Shown: positions 33,151-42,093 of the stretch, in pieces
Layout of the letters: each line of letters starts with the position of its first letter
Position numbering within the stretch: the first letter of the stretch is position 1
Assembly (NCBI RefSeq): GCF_013283745.1
Contig: NZ_JABSTZ010000001.1
Coordinates: 638,406-702,405, forward strand
Origin: Aeromicrobium stalagmiti
Lineage (GTDB): Bacteria > Actinomycetota > Actinomycetes > Propionibacteriales > Nocardioidaceae
Reading direction: 5' to 3'
Length of the DNA: 64,000 nt
Made by a program: the position numbers and the translations under genes
The notes under the pieces: model-generated
The model's input: the letters and a program-made list of their open reading frames with translations, nothing else
Databases searched by the model: none
Told to the model about the DNA's origin: nothing

Positions 33151-34480
33151 GCTCGCTCACGACCAGCTCGACCTGATCGTCCGCCAGCCCGGCCCCCGCC
33201 AGGTTGGCCCGCGCCTTCGCCAGCACGGCCTCGCGCCCCACCGGGCGTCCGGCGCCGCCGATGACGTCGTCGACGGTCGACTCGAGCACGCGCCCGTCGG
33301 TCGTCGTGACCTCGATCCGCGCCGGGAAGACCGCAGGGAAGCCCGAGTCGTCCCACACCTCGTGGGTGATGCGGCGCGAGAGGTCGAGCCGCTCACCACC
33401 GATCGGCGTGCTGAACAGGTCGAGGTCGACCCGGCCGTCGACGGCGCGACCGGCGAGGACGTACGGCAGGCTCCACCGGGCGTCGTGCGGCGTGCGGGGC
33501 TCCTGACGCTCCGGCCACGGATCGGCGACGACCGGCACCGCGCCGCGCGGCACGTGGCAGTGGATGCCGGCGATCTCAGCGGTGCGCAGACCGTCGTCGA
33601 GCAGCAGACCGAGCGCCTCGACGAAGGGATGGATGAAGTGGCAGCACGGGATGAGCTTGAAGGCCGCGTCGGGCAGGTGCCACCGCTTGCCGAGCGTCTC
33701 CAGCTCGGCGCGGAGCCGCTCCGGCGCGCCGGGATCGCCGGCGTAGAGGGCGAAGAAGCCGCGGGGACCCTCGAGAACCTGCGCCGGGCCGGTCATGCCC
33801 GCGCGCGCGAGCTCGGCCGCCCAGAGACCTGAGTGGGCGGCCCAGGCGGGCTGCCCGGCCTTCACGGTGTCGCCGTCGGCGAGGAAGGCGAACGTCCCGC
33901 CGGGCTGGCTGCCGGCAATGCCCAGGGCATCGACCGCGACCTGCTCGGCGTCGCCGCTGATGAGGGTCGACACGAGCGCGGCCGCGAACGGGCCCGCCGC
34001 CGAGGTGGTCTGGAAGCCGCGGTCCTGCAGCGTGCCGGGGCTCGCGAGACCCATGCGGATCAGCAGCTCCCAGCCGAGCGCGTAGGCCGAGAGCATCGTC
34101 GCACCGTCCGCCCCGACCTCCTGCGCCACGGCGAGCGCAGCGGGGGCGAGCGTGGCGCTGCCGTGCATCACCGAGGCCACGTGGGTGTCGTCGAACTCGA
34201 GGGAGTGGATGTAGGACCCGTTGACCAGGGCCGCGACGGGCGCCGGCGCAGCGGCCGTGGAGCCCAGCACCGACGACCGTCCTCCCCCGTTGACGCCGCC
34301 GGCGAGCCGGGCCAGCCCCTGCAACGGTCCGCGTCTGGCACCCAGCGCGCCCACGCCCAGCGCGTCGAGCAGGTGCAGCCGGGCTGAGTCGATCACGGGG
34401 GGCGGCACCGCCTGGTGCAGCTCTCGCGCCCGGGCGACGAGGTCGGTCGTGATGCTGGGGGCCCGGCCGGACGACGTCAT
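33086..34480 (-). CDS. MmgE/PrpD family protein (first copy)
   Basis: 464 residues, standard length. The family includes 2-methylcitrate dehydratase and cis-aconitate decarboxylase and other stereospecific carboxylate lyases or isomerases. LLDALGVGALGARRGPLQ, NGSYIHSLEFDDTHVASVMHGSATLAPAALA (catalytic-type D-D-T-H), and KLIPCCHFIHPFVEAL are the recognisable blocks. ATG 34480 overlaps the upstream gene by ATGA. It is the last gene of the long minus-strand operon. The exact reaction is not determined: two different paralogues next to each other suggest two steps or a hetero-oligomer. Confidence 0.87.
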   Translation of the reverse strand: MTSSGRAPSITTDLVARARELHQAVPPPVIDSARLHLLDALGVGALGARRGPLQGLARLAGGVNGGGRSSVLGSTAAAPAPVAALVNGSYIHSLEFDDTHVASVMHGSATLAPAALAVAQEVGADGATMLSAYALGWELLIRMGLASPGTLQDRGFQTTSAAGPFAAALVSTLISGDAEQVAVDALGIAGSQPGGTFAFLADGDTVKAGQPAWAAHSGLWAAELARAGMTGPAQVLEGPRGFFALYAGDPGAPERLRAELETLGKRWHLPDAAFKLIPCCHFIHPFVEALGLLLDDGLRTAEIAGIHCHVPRGAVPVVADPWPERQEPRTPHDARWSLPYVLAGRAVDGRVDLDLFSTPIGGERLDLSRRITHEVWDDSGFPAVFPARIEVTTTDGRVLESTVDDVIGGAGRPVGREAVLAKARANLAGAGLADDQVELVVSELIDAPSPDPVRVGAALATAAG

Positions 34481-35850
34481 CGCTGCCACGCCTCACCGAT
34501 CAGCGAGCTCCACGGATCGGTGTCCCGGGAGCGGGTGGCGACCAGCTCACGGGCGATCGTGGCGAACGCCGGTGCCGCCGTGGTCAGGCCGCTGATCTTG
34601 TCGAGCACCTGCTCCTCGCCGAGGGGACGGTCCGGTCCGCCGACCGCGCTGAGGACGACGACCTCGCGCTCCGTACCGTCCGCCCGCCGGACCGTGACCC
34701 GGGCCGGACGGTCGTGCGGCGCGTCGGGCAGCGGCTCGAAGGCCTCGAGGCGCACGAGCGGGCGCAGCCGGGCGACCGTGGCGTCGTGGAGCAGGGACTC
34801 GTCGAACACCGTCGGGTCGGTGCGTCCGGTCGCCAGCACCGCACTGACGACGTGCGGCATCGAGAACTTGCCCGCCAAGGACGTCTGCGGATCGGCGTTG
34901 TCGAGGGAGGAGGCCAGCGGGTGCGTCGCAACGACGATCTCGGTGATCCCCTGCGGGTCGCCGTCGGCGAGCCCCGCCTGCGCGAGCTCGAGCGAGGCCT
35001 CCAGCGCCGAGTGCGTGTACTGACACGCCGCATAGACCTTGTGATAGCCGTCCATGATCGCCCAGCCGGTCGACGTCCGGGCGAGCTCCTGCTCGTCGGC
35101 GGCATGGCCGTAGCCCGTCGCGAACACGTCGAGCGCACCGGTCGGCTCTCCGCCCAGGCCGGCCGCCGCGAGGTCGGAGGCCAGGAAGCCGAGCACCGCC
35201 CCGGCGCCCGCCCAGGCGTTGCGGACCTGTGCACCGGAGACGGCGTGGCTGAAGGGCCCGGACATCGACATCGTCGCCGCGACGTCGACGGCGGCCATGA
35301 CCCGGTCGCCGGCGCGCGTGCGCAGCCACGTGACGGCGGCGGCCGCGCCGATCGGCGACAGCGTCGCGTGCGGGTGCAGCACCAGGGGACGAGGAGCGGG
35401 GAACGCCCGCGCGAACGCCGTGACGACCTCGTAGCCGACGACGACCGCCGCGAGGACCTCCTCGACCGTGGCGCCGGTGGCCTCGGCCTCGGCGACGACA
35501 GCCGGGACGGTGTAGAGGCCGCCGTGACAGGTGGCGGGTCGATAGCCCTCGTCGAGCTCGTCCCACCCGGCGGCGGCGGCGTTGACCGCGGCCGCCTTGT
35601 CACGGGCACCCCGTCCGCCGAGGACGGTCGTCGACTCGCCCGGCGCGATGGGCGAGGCGAAGGCCTGGCCGAGGGCGACGACCTCCGGGTGCGTGGCACC
35701 GACCAGCATCGCGGCGAGGTCGTCCATCAGCACGAGGGCGGCCTTGCGCCGCAGCCGGTCGTCGGTGAGCAGCGTCGTCGGGTCGAGGCCGTCGATCCGG
35801 TCGGCGAGGCGTGCACGCCACGCCGACCAGTCAGCGGGGAGGCCGGTCAC
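34477..35850 (-). CDS. MmgE/PrpD family protein (second copy)
   Basis: 457 residues. VLMDDLAAMLVGATHPEV, the NAAAAGWDELDEGYRPATCHGGLYTVPAVVA active-site block and YAACQYTHSALEASLEL place it in the family. The sequence is clearly different from the neighbour, with DELDEGYRPATCHG in place of LEFDDTHVASVMHG. It starts with GTG, which overlaps the upstream flavoprotein stop (GTGA), and its stop overlaps the following gene. A lyase, dehydratase or epimerase acting on a substituted dicarboxylate is likely. Confidence 0.87.
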   Translation of the reverse strand: MTGLPADWSAWRARLADRIDGLDPTTLLTDDRLRRKAALVLMDDLAAMLVGATHPEVVALGQAFASPIAPGESTTVLGGRGARDKAAAVNAAAAGWDELDEGYRPATCHGGLYTVPAVVAEAEATGATVEEVLAAVVVGYEVVTAFARAFPAPRPLVLHPHATLSPIGAAAAVTWLRTRAGDRVMAAVDVAATMSMSGPFSHAVSGAQVRNAWAGAGAVLGFLASDLAAAGLGGEPTGALDVFATGYGHAADEQELARTSTGWAIMDGYHKVYAACQYTHSALEASLELAQAGLADGDPQGITEIVVATHPLASSLDNADPQTSLAGKFSMPHVVSAVLATGRTDPTVFDESLLHDATVARLRPLVRLEAFEPLPDAPHDRPARVTVRRADGTEREVVVLSAVGGPDRPLGEEQVLDKISGLTTAAPAFATIARELVATRSRDTDPWSSLIGEAWQR

Positions 35851-37229
35851 GCCTGGCCTTCCGCAGCGGCGGTCCCGGCCAGGCGGCCGAGCCCGACCGC
35901 CGTCAGCAGACCGTTGCCCGACGAGTAGCCCCGGCCACCCTGCTGACCGCTGACGCCCGCCGCGACACCGCCGACGGCGAAGAGACCCGGGACGGGAGAG
36001 CCGTTCTCGCGCAGCACGCGCGCGTCGTCGTCGACGTCGAGCCCGCCCTGGGTGTGGAACAGCCCGGGCGAGACCCGTGACGCGACGTAGGGCGGCTCCA
36101 GCGGAGCGATGCCGAAGTCGGTACGGCCGTGCGAGTCGGGCTCGTCGCCCCGGGCCGCAGCGGCGTACGCGTCGAGCGTCGAGCGGAGGGCCTCGACGTC
36201 GACCCCGACGACCGAGGCCAGGTCGTCGATCGTGGCGCACTCCTTGGCACCGCCCATCTCGACCAGCTCGGCGAACTCCTCCTCGCGCAGGGTGATGTCG
36301 CGGATGCGCGCGTCGTAGACCGCCCAGATGGGCGCCGTCCCGGTCAGCACCTCGGCGGCGAAGCCGGAGTAGCCGACGATCTCGTCGCCCAGGCGCACGC
36401 CGCGCGAGTCGACGATGACGCCGCCCTTCTCCTGCGTCGTCCACGACAGGATCGAGCCGTGGGGATAGGCCACCGCGGCGTAGCCCTGGAACGCCGACCG
36501 GTTGCGCATCGTGGCGCCCAGCTCGAGACCCCACTCGATCGCCTCGCCCGTCGAGCCGTGGGCACCGAAGTACTCCAGCCCCGCGAGCTCGGGCGCCCAG
36601 CGGGCCACCAGGTCGCGGTTGGCGGCGAAGCCGTTGGCCGCGAGCACCACGGCCCCGGCCCGGATGACGTGGCGCTCGGTGCGCTCGCCCTCGACCACGA
36701 CACCGCGCACGGCACCGTCCTCGACGACGAGCTCGGTGACGGGGTTGCCGGTGACGATGTCGACGCCGGCGCGCCGGCAGGCGGCGACCAGGTCGTTCGA
36801 CAGGTCGATGCCGCGTCGCGACCGGGGGGCGTGCAGGCGCGTGACGGTGTGCCCGACGTGCTTGTAGTCGGTGATCAGGGACAGCCCGATCGCGTGGTCG
36901 TCGACGAGCCACTCGACCAGCGCGGCCGAGGTCTCGGCGAGTCGCCGCGTCAGGTGCTCGGCCTCGTGGGGCCCGCTCTGGCGGAGCAGGTCGGCCGTCA
37001 TGCGGTCGGGGTCGTCCTCGACGCCGGCCTCACGCTGGAACCGTGATCCGGCCGCCGGGATCGACCCGGTCGACAGCGCGGTGTTGCCGCCGGGTGCGTC
37101 GAGCTTCTCCAGCACGACGACCGACGCACCGGCGTCGGCCGCCGCGAGCGCAGCGGCGAGGCCACCCCCTCCGGCTCCGACGATGACGACGTCGACATCG
37201 ACCTCAGGGGTGGACTGCTCGGTGCTCAT
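35847..37229 (-). CDS. FAD-dependent dehydrogenase/reductase (fumarate reductase/KstD-like)
   Basis: 460 residues. The dinucleotide motif VDVVIVGAGGGGLAAALAAADAGASVVVLEK is at the N-terminus and the GGNTALSTG loop follows. The C-terminal GLFAVGGVAAGVSGQQGGRGYSSGNGLLTAVGLGRLAG is the second FAD block seen in the succinate dehydrogenase/KstD superfamily. Members introduce or reduce a C=C bond adjacent to a carbonyl. No covalent-flavin or heme-binding sequence is visible, so a soluble NADH-independent oxidase or reductase is possible. It is translationally coupled to the MmgE/PrpD genes. Confidence 0.87.
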   Translation of the reverse strand: MSTEQSTPEVDVDVVIVGAGGGGLAAALAAADAGASVVVLEKLDAPGGNTALSTGSIPAAGSRFQREAGVEDDPDRMTADLLRQSGPHEAEHLTRRLAETSAALVEWLVDDHAIGLSLITDYKHVGHTVTRLHAPRSRRGIDLSNDLVAACRRAGVDIVTGNPVTELVVEDGAVRGVVVEGERTERHVIRAGAVVLAANGFAANRDLVARWAPELAGLEYFGAHGSTGEAIEWGLELGATMRNRSAFQGYAAVAYPHGSILSWTTQEKGGVIVDSRGVRLGDEIVGYSGFAAEVLTGTAPIWAVYDARIRDITLREEEFAELVEMGGAKECATIDDLASVVGVDVEALRSTLDAYAAAARGDEPDSHGRTDFGIAPLEPPYVASRVSPGLFHTQGGLDVDDDARVLRENGSPVPGLFAVGGVAAGVSGQQGGRGYSSGNGLLTAVGLGRLAGTAAAEGQA

Positions 37230-37292
37230 GGTGATTCCTTCCGCGCCGCCAGCGACGGCGGTGACAACGATGTGCAGAGGCGGTGCTGCGGC

Positions 37293-38057
37293 TCAGGTGG
37301 GGACCTTCGCGAGAAGGCCGCCGTCGACGAGCACCGACGTGCCGGTCACGAACGAGGCGTCGTCCGACGCGAGGAACGCGATGGCTCCAGCGATGTCGGC
37401 CGGCGACCCCATCCGTCCCAGCGGCGCCGCAGCACCCGCACCGGCCGCAGCAGCGGCCGGATCGGCCTGGGCGTCGAAGTAGCCCTGCAGGTTGGGCGTC
37501 AGGATGAAGCCCGGGCACACCGCGTTGACGCGGATGCCGTGCGGGCCGCCGTCGAGAGCCATGGCCTTGGTCATCGCGAGGATGGCTCCCTTGGACGCGA
37601 CGTAGGCGGCGTCCTGGGCGAAGCCGGCGAACGACGCCGTCGAGCCGAGCGTGATGATCGACCCGCCGCGCGGGACCATCGCCGGCCACAGGTGGCGGTT
37701 GAGCAGGTAGAGGCTCGTCAGGTTGACGTCCATCTGGTGGTGCCACTCCTGCGGCGTCAACGCGTCGAGCGCGCCGACGACGGTGATGCCGGCGGCGTGG
37801 ACGACGATGTCCGGGGCGCCGTGCGCCTCCAGCAGGCCGGGCACGTGGGCGTCGACCTCGTCCTGCGAGGCGACGTCGAACGCCGCGGTGACGGCCGTGG
37901 GACCCGCGGCCGCGGCAGCCTCGGCGAGGCGTGCCTCGTCACGGCCCAGCAGCAGGACCGTCGCGCCGTCGGCGGCCAGCCGCTCGGCGGCGCCCCGACC
38001 GATGCCCGAGCTCGCGCCCGAGACCCAGGCGATCTTGCCGTCGAACCGCCCGGCCAT
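37293..38057 (-). CDS. SDR-family oxidoreductase
   Basis: 254 residues. SGASSGIGRG (14-23) is the cofactor motif, VHAAGIT replaces NNAG, TLGSTASF has the catalytic Ser and YVASK the Tyr/Lys. VNAVCPGFILTPNLQ and the FVTGTSVLVDGGLLA ending are typical of FabG-like classical SDRs. The 60-bp gap to the flavoprotein gene contains no obvious promoter, so it is probably in the same operon. It overlaps the upstream SDR gene by one base. Confidence 0.9.
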   Translation of the reverse strand: MAGRFDGKIAWVSGASSGIGRGAAERLAADGATVLLLGRDEARLAEAAAAAGPTAVTAAFDVASQDEVDAHVPGLLEAHGAPDIVVHAAGITVVGALDALTPQEWHHQMDVNLTSLYLLNRHLWPAMVPRGGSIITLGSTASFAGFAQDAAYVASKGAILAMTKAMALDGGPHGIRVNAVCPGFILTPNLQGYFDAQADPAAAAAGAGAAAPLGRMGSPADIAGAIAFLASDDASFVTGTSVLVDGGLLAKVPT

Positions 38058-38791
38058 CACTCGCCGCCCATCGGCAGGGCGGGCTCGCCGGCGGTCCAGC
38101 CACCGTCGACCGCCATGACGACGCCCGTCACGGCCGAGGCCCACGACGAGGCGAGGTAGGCGATCGTCTGACCGATCTCCTCCGGCTCGAACATGCGGCC
38201 GAGCGGCACACGGCGCGACACCGCGGCGTCCAGCTCGGGGGTCATCTGCTGCTTGGCCATCGGGGTGAGCGTGAAGCCGGGGCACACCGCGTTGACGCGG
38301 ATGTTGTCGGCCGCCCAGTCGATCGCCAGCGAGCGGGTCAGGGCGGCGACAGCACCCTTCGACGCGGAGTAGGCCGACTGGTCGGGCAGGCTGACGAGCG
38401 CGGCCTGCGAGGCCACGTTGACGATCGCACCGGCGCCGGACGCCTTGAGCGCCGCGTAGAGCGCCTTGCTGGTGTTGAACGACCCGACGACGTTGACGTC
38501 GTACGTGCGACGGAAGTCGTCGGCGTCGACCTCCTGCGCCGGCAGGTTGGCGGTGATGATGCCGGCGCAGTTGACCAGGATGTCGACCTGCCCGTGCTCG
38601 GCGAGCGCTGCAGCCGCGGCCGCCTCGACCGACGCCGTGCTGGTGATGTCGGTGCCGACGACGCCGGGCGCCTCGTTGAGGTCCCAGGCGATGACGGTCG
38701 CCCCGGCGCCCTTGAGCACCTCGACGGTCGCGGCGCCGATGCCCGACGCTCCTCCGGTGACGATGGCAACCTTGCCGTTCAGGTCGAACAT
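38057..38791 (-). CDS. SDR-family oxidoreductase
   Basis: 244 residues, FabG/glucose-dehydrogenase-like. TGGASGIGAA (13-22), NCAGII, VASQAALVSLPDQSAYSASKGAV (Ser, Tyr and Lys) and VNAVCPGFTLTPMAKQQ are all present. The neighbouring SDR is only moderately similar, so the two probably act on different intermediates or stereocentres. Its ATG is preceded by AGAGGAA and it starts 11 bp after the stop of the Old Yellow Enzyme gene. Confidence 0.9.
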   Translation of the reverse strand: MFDLNGKVAIVTGGASGIGAATVEVLKGAGATVIAWDLNEAPGVVGTDITSTASVEAAAAAALAEHGQVDILVNCAGIITANLPAQEVDADDFRRTYDVNVVGSFNTSKALYAALKASGAGAIVNVASQAALVSLPDQSAYSASKGAVAALTRSLAIDWAADNIRVNAVCPGFTLTPMAKQQMTPELDAAVSRRVPLGRMFEPEEIGQTIAYLASSWASAVTGVVMAVDGGWTAGEPALPMGGE

Positions 38792-38802
38792 GGTGATTCC
38801 TC

Positions 38803-39882
38803 TCAGTCCTGCGTGGATGCGCTGGGGTAGTCGATGTAGCCGCGGTCGCCGCCGGTGTAGAACGTGTCCTCGTCCCAATCGGCCCGGGCGGTGCCGGACT
38901 TCCACCGGTCGACCAGGTCGGGGTTGGAGATGAACAGCCGGCCGACGCTCACGAGGTCGGCCACGCCGCCCTCGACGATCGGTCCGACCTCGTCGATCTC
39001 GCTCGAGCCGCCGTAGCCGGTGTTGACGACGTAGGTCGTCGGCCACCGGCGACGCAGCTCCTCGTGCAGCACCGTGGTCCGTCCGCGGAGGGTGTGCAGG
39101 TAGGCGAAGCCGTCGCCGGCCAGCTCGTCGACCAGCGCGAGGTAGGTGTCCTCGTTGTCGCGGTCGGCCATGTCGTTGAACTTGCCGCCGGGCGAGATGC
39201 GGATGCCGACCCGGTCGGCACCGATCCGTGCGGCCGAGGCGCGGGCCACGTCGACCACGAACCGGGCGCGGTTGATGGGCGACCCGCCGTACTCGTCGTC
39301 GCGGACGTTGGTGCCCGGCGACAGGAACTGGTGGGGCAGGTAGCCGTTGGCGGCGTGGATCTCGATGCCGTCGGCGCCGGCGGCCACGGCCCTTGCGGCG
39401 GACGAGGCGTAGTCCTCGATCGTCTGCCGGATCTCGTCGAGGGTCATGGCCTTCGGCTCGGGCGCCGGCACCATCTCGCCGTCGGCCGTCGCCACCTCGA
39501 GGTCGGCCCGCACGGCGCTCGGCGCCAGCAGGGGTCCGCCGTCGGGCAGCAGTGACGGGTGGCCGATGCGACCGGTGTGCATGAGCTGCACGAAGATGCG
39601 TCCGCCTGCGGAGTGCACCGCCTCGGCGACCCGCGACCACACCTCCTGCTGGGCGTCGGTGTGCAGGCCGGGCGTGCCCGGGTAGCCCTGTCCCGCGGCG
39701 CTCGGCTGCGTCGCCTCGGAGACGATCAGGCCGGCGCACGAGCGCTGGCGGTAGTACTCGACGGCGCTCTCGGGCAGGACGCCGTCGACGTCGGCCCGGT
39801 TGCGGGTCATCGGCGCCATGACGACGCGGTTGGACAGCTCGATCCCGCCGAGCTTCCACGGGGTGAAGAGGGTGTCAGGCAC
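38803..39882 (-). CDS. Old Yellow Enzyme family ene-reductase
   Basis: 359 residues, FMN-dependent TIM barrel. It begins LFTPWKLGGIELSNRVVMAPMTRNRA, where the Thr near the flavin is in the classical-OYE position, and includes LMHTGRIGHP, the IEIHAANGYLPHQFLSPGTNVRDDEYGG substrate-binding block and GRLFISNPDLVDRWK phosphate-binding stretch. HAANGYL has the usual HxxN pair. It reduces the C=C of alpha,beta-unsaturated aldehydes, ketones or esters with NAD(P)H. It overlaps the upstream GntR gene by 8 bp. Confidence 0.92.
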   Translation of the reverse strand: MPDTLFTPWKLGGIELSNRVVMAPMTRNRADVDGVLPESAVEYYRQRSCAGLIVSEATQPSAAGQGYPGTPGLHTDAQQEVWSRVAEAVHSAGGRIFVQLMHTGRIGHPSLLPDGGPLLAPSAVRADLEVATADGEMVPAPEPKAMTLDEIRQTIEDYASSAARAVAAGADGIEIHAANGYLPHQFLSPGTNVRDDEYGGSPINRARFVVDVARASAARIGADRVGIRISPGGKFNDMADRDNEDTYLALVDELAGDGFAYLHTLRGRTTVLHEELRRRWPTTYVVNTGYGGSSEIDEVGPIVEGGVADLVSVGRLFISNPDLVDRWKSGTARADWDEDTFYTGGDRGYIDYPSASTQD

Positions 39883-40591
39883 GGGGTGCTCCTTCGCTCG
39901 CCGGACCGTCGACGGTCTGCAGCATCTGCATGGTGTTCTGGAGGGACGCGGTCAGGTGCGACTTCATCGCGACGCGCGCGCCCTCGGGGTCCCTGGACGT
40001 CAGGGCCGTGATGAGCTGGCGGTGCTCGTCGACCGCCTCGCGGGCTCGCTGGCCCGTCGCGCCGGAGCGCGACCGGGCGAGCCGCAGCTCGATGTTGACC
40101 TGGGTGACGGCCTGCTCCAGCCGCTCGTTGCCGGCGTGACGCACGATCAGGTCGTGGACGTCGAGGGTGTCGAACACCCCGGGGCGCGGGCCCTGCCGCA
40201 CCTCGGACACCGAGTGCTCCTGCAGCTGGGCGAGCTCGTTGAGACCGACGCGGTCGATGCGCACCGCGGCCAGCTCGGCGGCCTCGCACTCCAGCGCGAT
40301 GCGCAGCTCGAACAGCTCACGCACCTCGCCGAGGTCGAGGCGCCGCACGAACGCACCGCGGTGCGACTCCAGCGTCACGAGCCCGTGGTGCGCGAGACGC
40401 TGGAGCGCCTCGCGCACGGGGCCGCGACTGACGCCGAGATCGGCAGCGATCTCGACCTCGTTGAGGCGGGAGCCGGTGGGACGTTCGCCCTGCACGATCT
40501 GCTCGCGCAGCCGAGCCTCGACCTTGTCGGCGAGGGTCAGGTTGCTGCGGTCGATCGGCAGGACGCCGTCCACCTTGAAGGTGTCAGCCAT
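39875..40591 (-). CDS. GntR/FadR-family transcriptional regulator
   Basis: 238 residues. The N-terminal winged helix (about 20-90) has LREQIVQGERPTGSRLNEVEIAADLGVSRGPVREALQRLAHHGLV. The FadR C-terminal (FCD) all-helical domain follows, with ELRIALECEAAELA and metal-binding histidines (HDLIVRHAGN, DEHRQLI, KSHLTA). It overlaps the ALDH and OYE genes by 8 bp each and so is embedded in the operon. It is a second GntR in the cluster, besides that at 51.8 kb. The ligand is probably a carboxylate from this pathway. Confidence 0.92.
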   Translation of the reverse strand: MADTFKVDGVLPIDRSNLTLADKVEARLREQIVQGERPTGSRLNEVEIAADLGVSRGPVREALQRLAHHGLVTLESHRGAFVRRLDLGEVRELFELRIALECEAAELAAVRIDRVGLNELAQLQEHSVSEVRQGPRPGVFDTLDVHDLIVRHAGNERLEQAVTQVNIELRLARSRSGATGQRAREAVDEHRQLITALTSRDPEGARVAMKSHLTASLQNTMQMLQTVDGPASEGAPRA

Positions 40592-42065
40592 CGATGTTGA
40601 CGCACACCGTCTTGACGTCGGTGTAGTCGTGCATGACGTCGTGACCCATCTCGCGACCCCAGCCCGACTCCTTCATGCCGCCGAACGGCATCGACGGGTC
40701 GAACACACCGTAGGAGTTGACCCAGACCGTGCCGGCCTGGATGCGTGCGGCGACCGAGTGGGCCGTCGCGACGTTGCTGGTCCAGACGCCGGAGGCGAGG
40801 CCGTACCGGGTGTCGTTGGCCTGCGCGAGCACCTCGTCGGTGTCGGTGAAGCGGGTCGCCACGACGACGGGACCGAAGATCTCCTCCTTGATGATGCGCG
40901 AGTCGGCTGCGGCGCCGGCGAAGATCGTCGGCTCGATGAAGTAGCCGCGCTCGCCGATACGGGCACCGCCGGTGACGACCTCGCCCTCGCCCTTGCCGAC
41001 CTCGAGATAACTGCTGACGCGCTCGAAGTGCTCCTTGCTCGCGACGGGGCCGATCTCGCTGGTCGGGTCGAAGCCGTCGCCGACCTTGATCTGCTGGGCC
41101 TTCTCGGCCATGCCCGCGATGACCTCGTCATAGACAGCGTCGTGCACGTAGAGGCGCGAGGCCGCGGCACACGCCTGGCCGGCGTTGTAGAAGATGCCGG
41201 CCGACGAGCCGGCGATCGCTGCCTCGATGTCGGCGTCCGGGAAGATGATGTTGGCGCTCTTGCCACCGAGCTCCAGCGTCACCCGCTTGAGGTTGCCCTT
41301 CGCGGCGTCGAGGATGCGGCGGCCCGTCGCGGTCGACCCGGTGAACGAGACCTTGTCGACACCCGGGTGCTCGGCCAGACGCTGGCCGACGGTGGAGCCG
41401 TAGCCGTTGACGACGTTGAAGACGCCGGGCGGGAAGCCTGCCTCGAGGGCCAGCTGACCGAGCCGCAGCGCCGAGAGCGGCGTCGCCTCGGCCGGCTTGA
41501 GCACGACCGTGTTGCCGGCGGCGAGGGCCGGGGCGAGCTTCCAGGCGCTGATCGTCAGCGGGAAGTTCCACGGCACGATCAGGCCGACGACACCGAGCGC
41601 CTCGCGACGCGTGTAGGTGTGGAAGTTGCCGGGCGCCGAGATCGGGATCGTCGATCCCTCGAGCTTGGTCGCGAAGCCCGACATGTAGTGGAACAGGCCC
41701 GCGGCCGACGGCACGTCGCCGCCCATCGCGTAGGCGTAGGGCTTGCCCTGGTCGAGGGTCTCGATGCGACCCATCTCGGCAGCGTCCGCCATGAGCAGGT
41801 CGCCGAGGCGCCAGATCGCGGCAGCACGCTCGTTGGGCTTCATGCGTGCCCACGGCCCGTTCTCGAACGCCTCGCGGGCGGCCGCGACGGCGCGGTCGAC
41901 GTCGGCGGCGCTTCCCTCGGCCACCTGCGTGATGACCTCGCCGGTCGAGGGGTTGATCGTGTCGAACACCTTGCCGTCGAGGGCATCGACGAACTCGCCA
42001 CCGATCAGCAGCTGGGTGTGCTCGATCGGGGCGGTGACGTCGATCGGTGTGTCAGTGACAGTCAT
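40584..42065 (-). CDS. Aldehyde dehydrogenase (betaine-aldehyde/ALDH1-like)
   Basis: 493 residues of the NAD(P)-dependent ALDH superfamily. PWNFPLTISAWKLAPALAAGNTVVLKPAE forms the cofactor site, LELGGKSANIIF carries the general base Glu and FYNAGQACAAASR the nucleophile Cys. GREMGHDVMHDYTDVKTVCVN is the C-terminus. It probably oxidises the aldehyde formed by the neighbouring alcohol dehydrogenase gene product. It follows that gene by 28 bp. Confidence 0.93.
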   Translation of the reverse strand: MTVTDTPIDVTAPIEHTQLLIGGEFVDALDGKVFDTINPSTGEVITQVAEGSAADVDRAVAAAREAFENGPWARMKPNERAAAIWRLGDLLMADAAEMGRIETLDQGKPYAYAMGGDVPSAAGLFHYMSGFATKLEGSTIPISAPGNFHTYTRREALGVVGLIVPWNFPLTISAWKLAPALAAGNTVVLKPAEATPLSALRLGQLALEAGFPPGVFNVVNGYGSTVGQRLAEHPGVDKVSFTGSTATGRRILDAAKGNLKRVTLELGGKSANIIFPDADIEAAIAGSSAGIFYNAGQACAAASRLYVHDAVYDEVIAGMAEKAQQIKVGDGFDPTSEIGPVASKEHFERVSSYLEVGKGEGEVVTGGARIGERGYFIEPTIFAGAAADSRIIKEEIFGPVVVATRFTDTDEVLAQANDTRYGLASGVWTSNVATAHSVAARIQAGTVWVNSYGVFDPSMPFGGMKESGWGREMGHDVMHDYTDVKTVCVNIDG

Positions 42066-42093
42066 GTGATGGATCTCCTCGGTTCGGTGTTGC

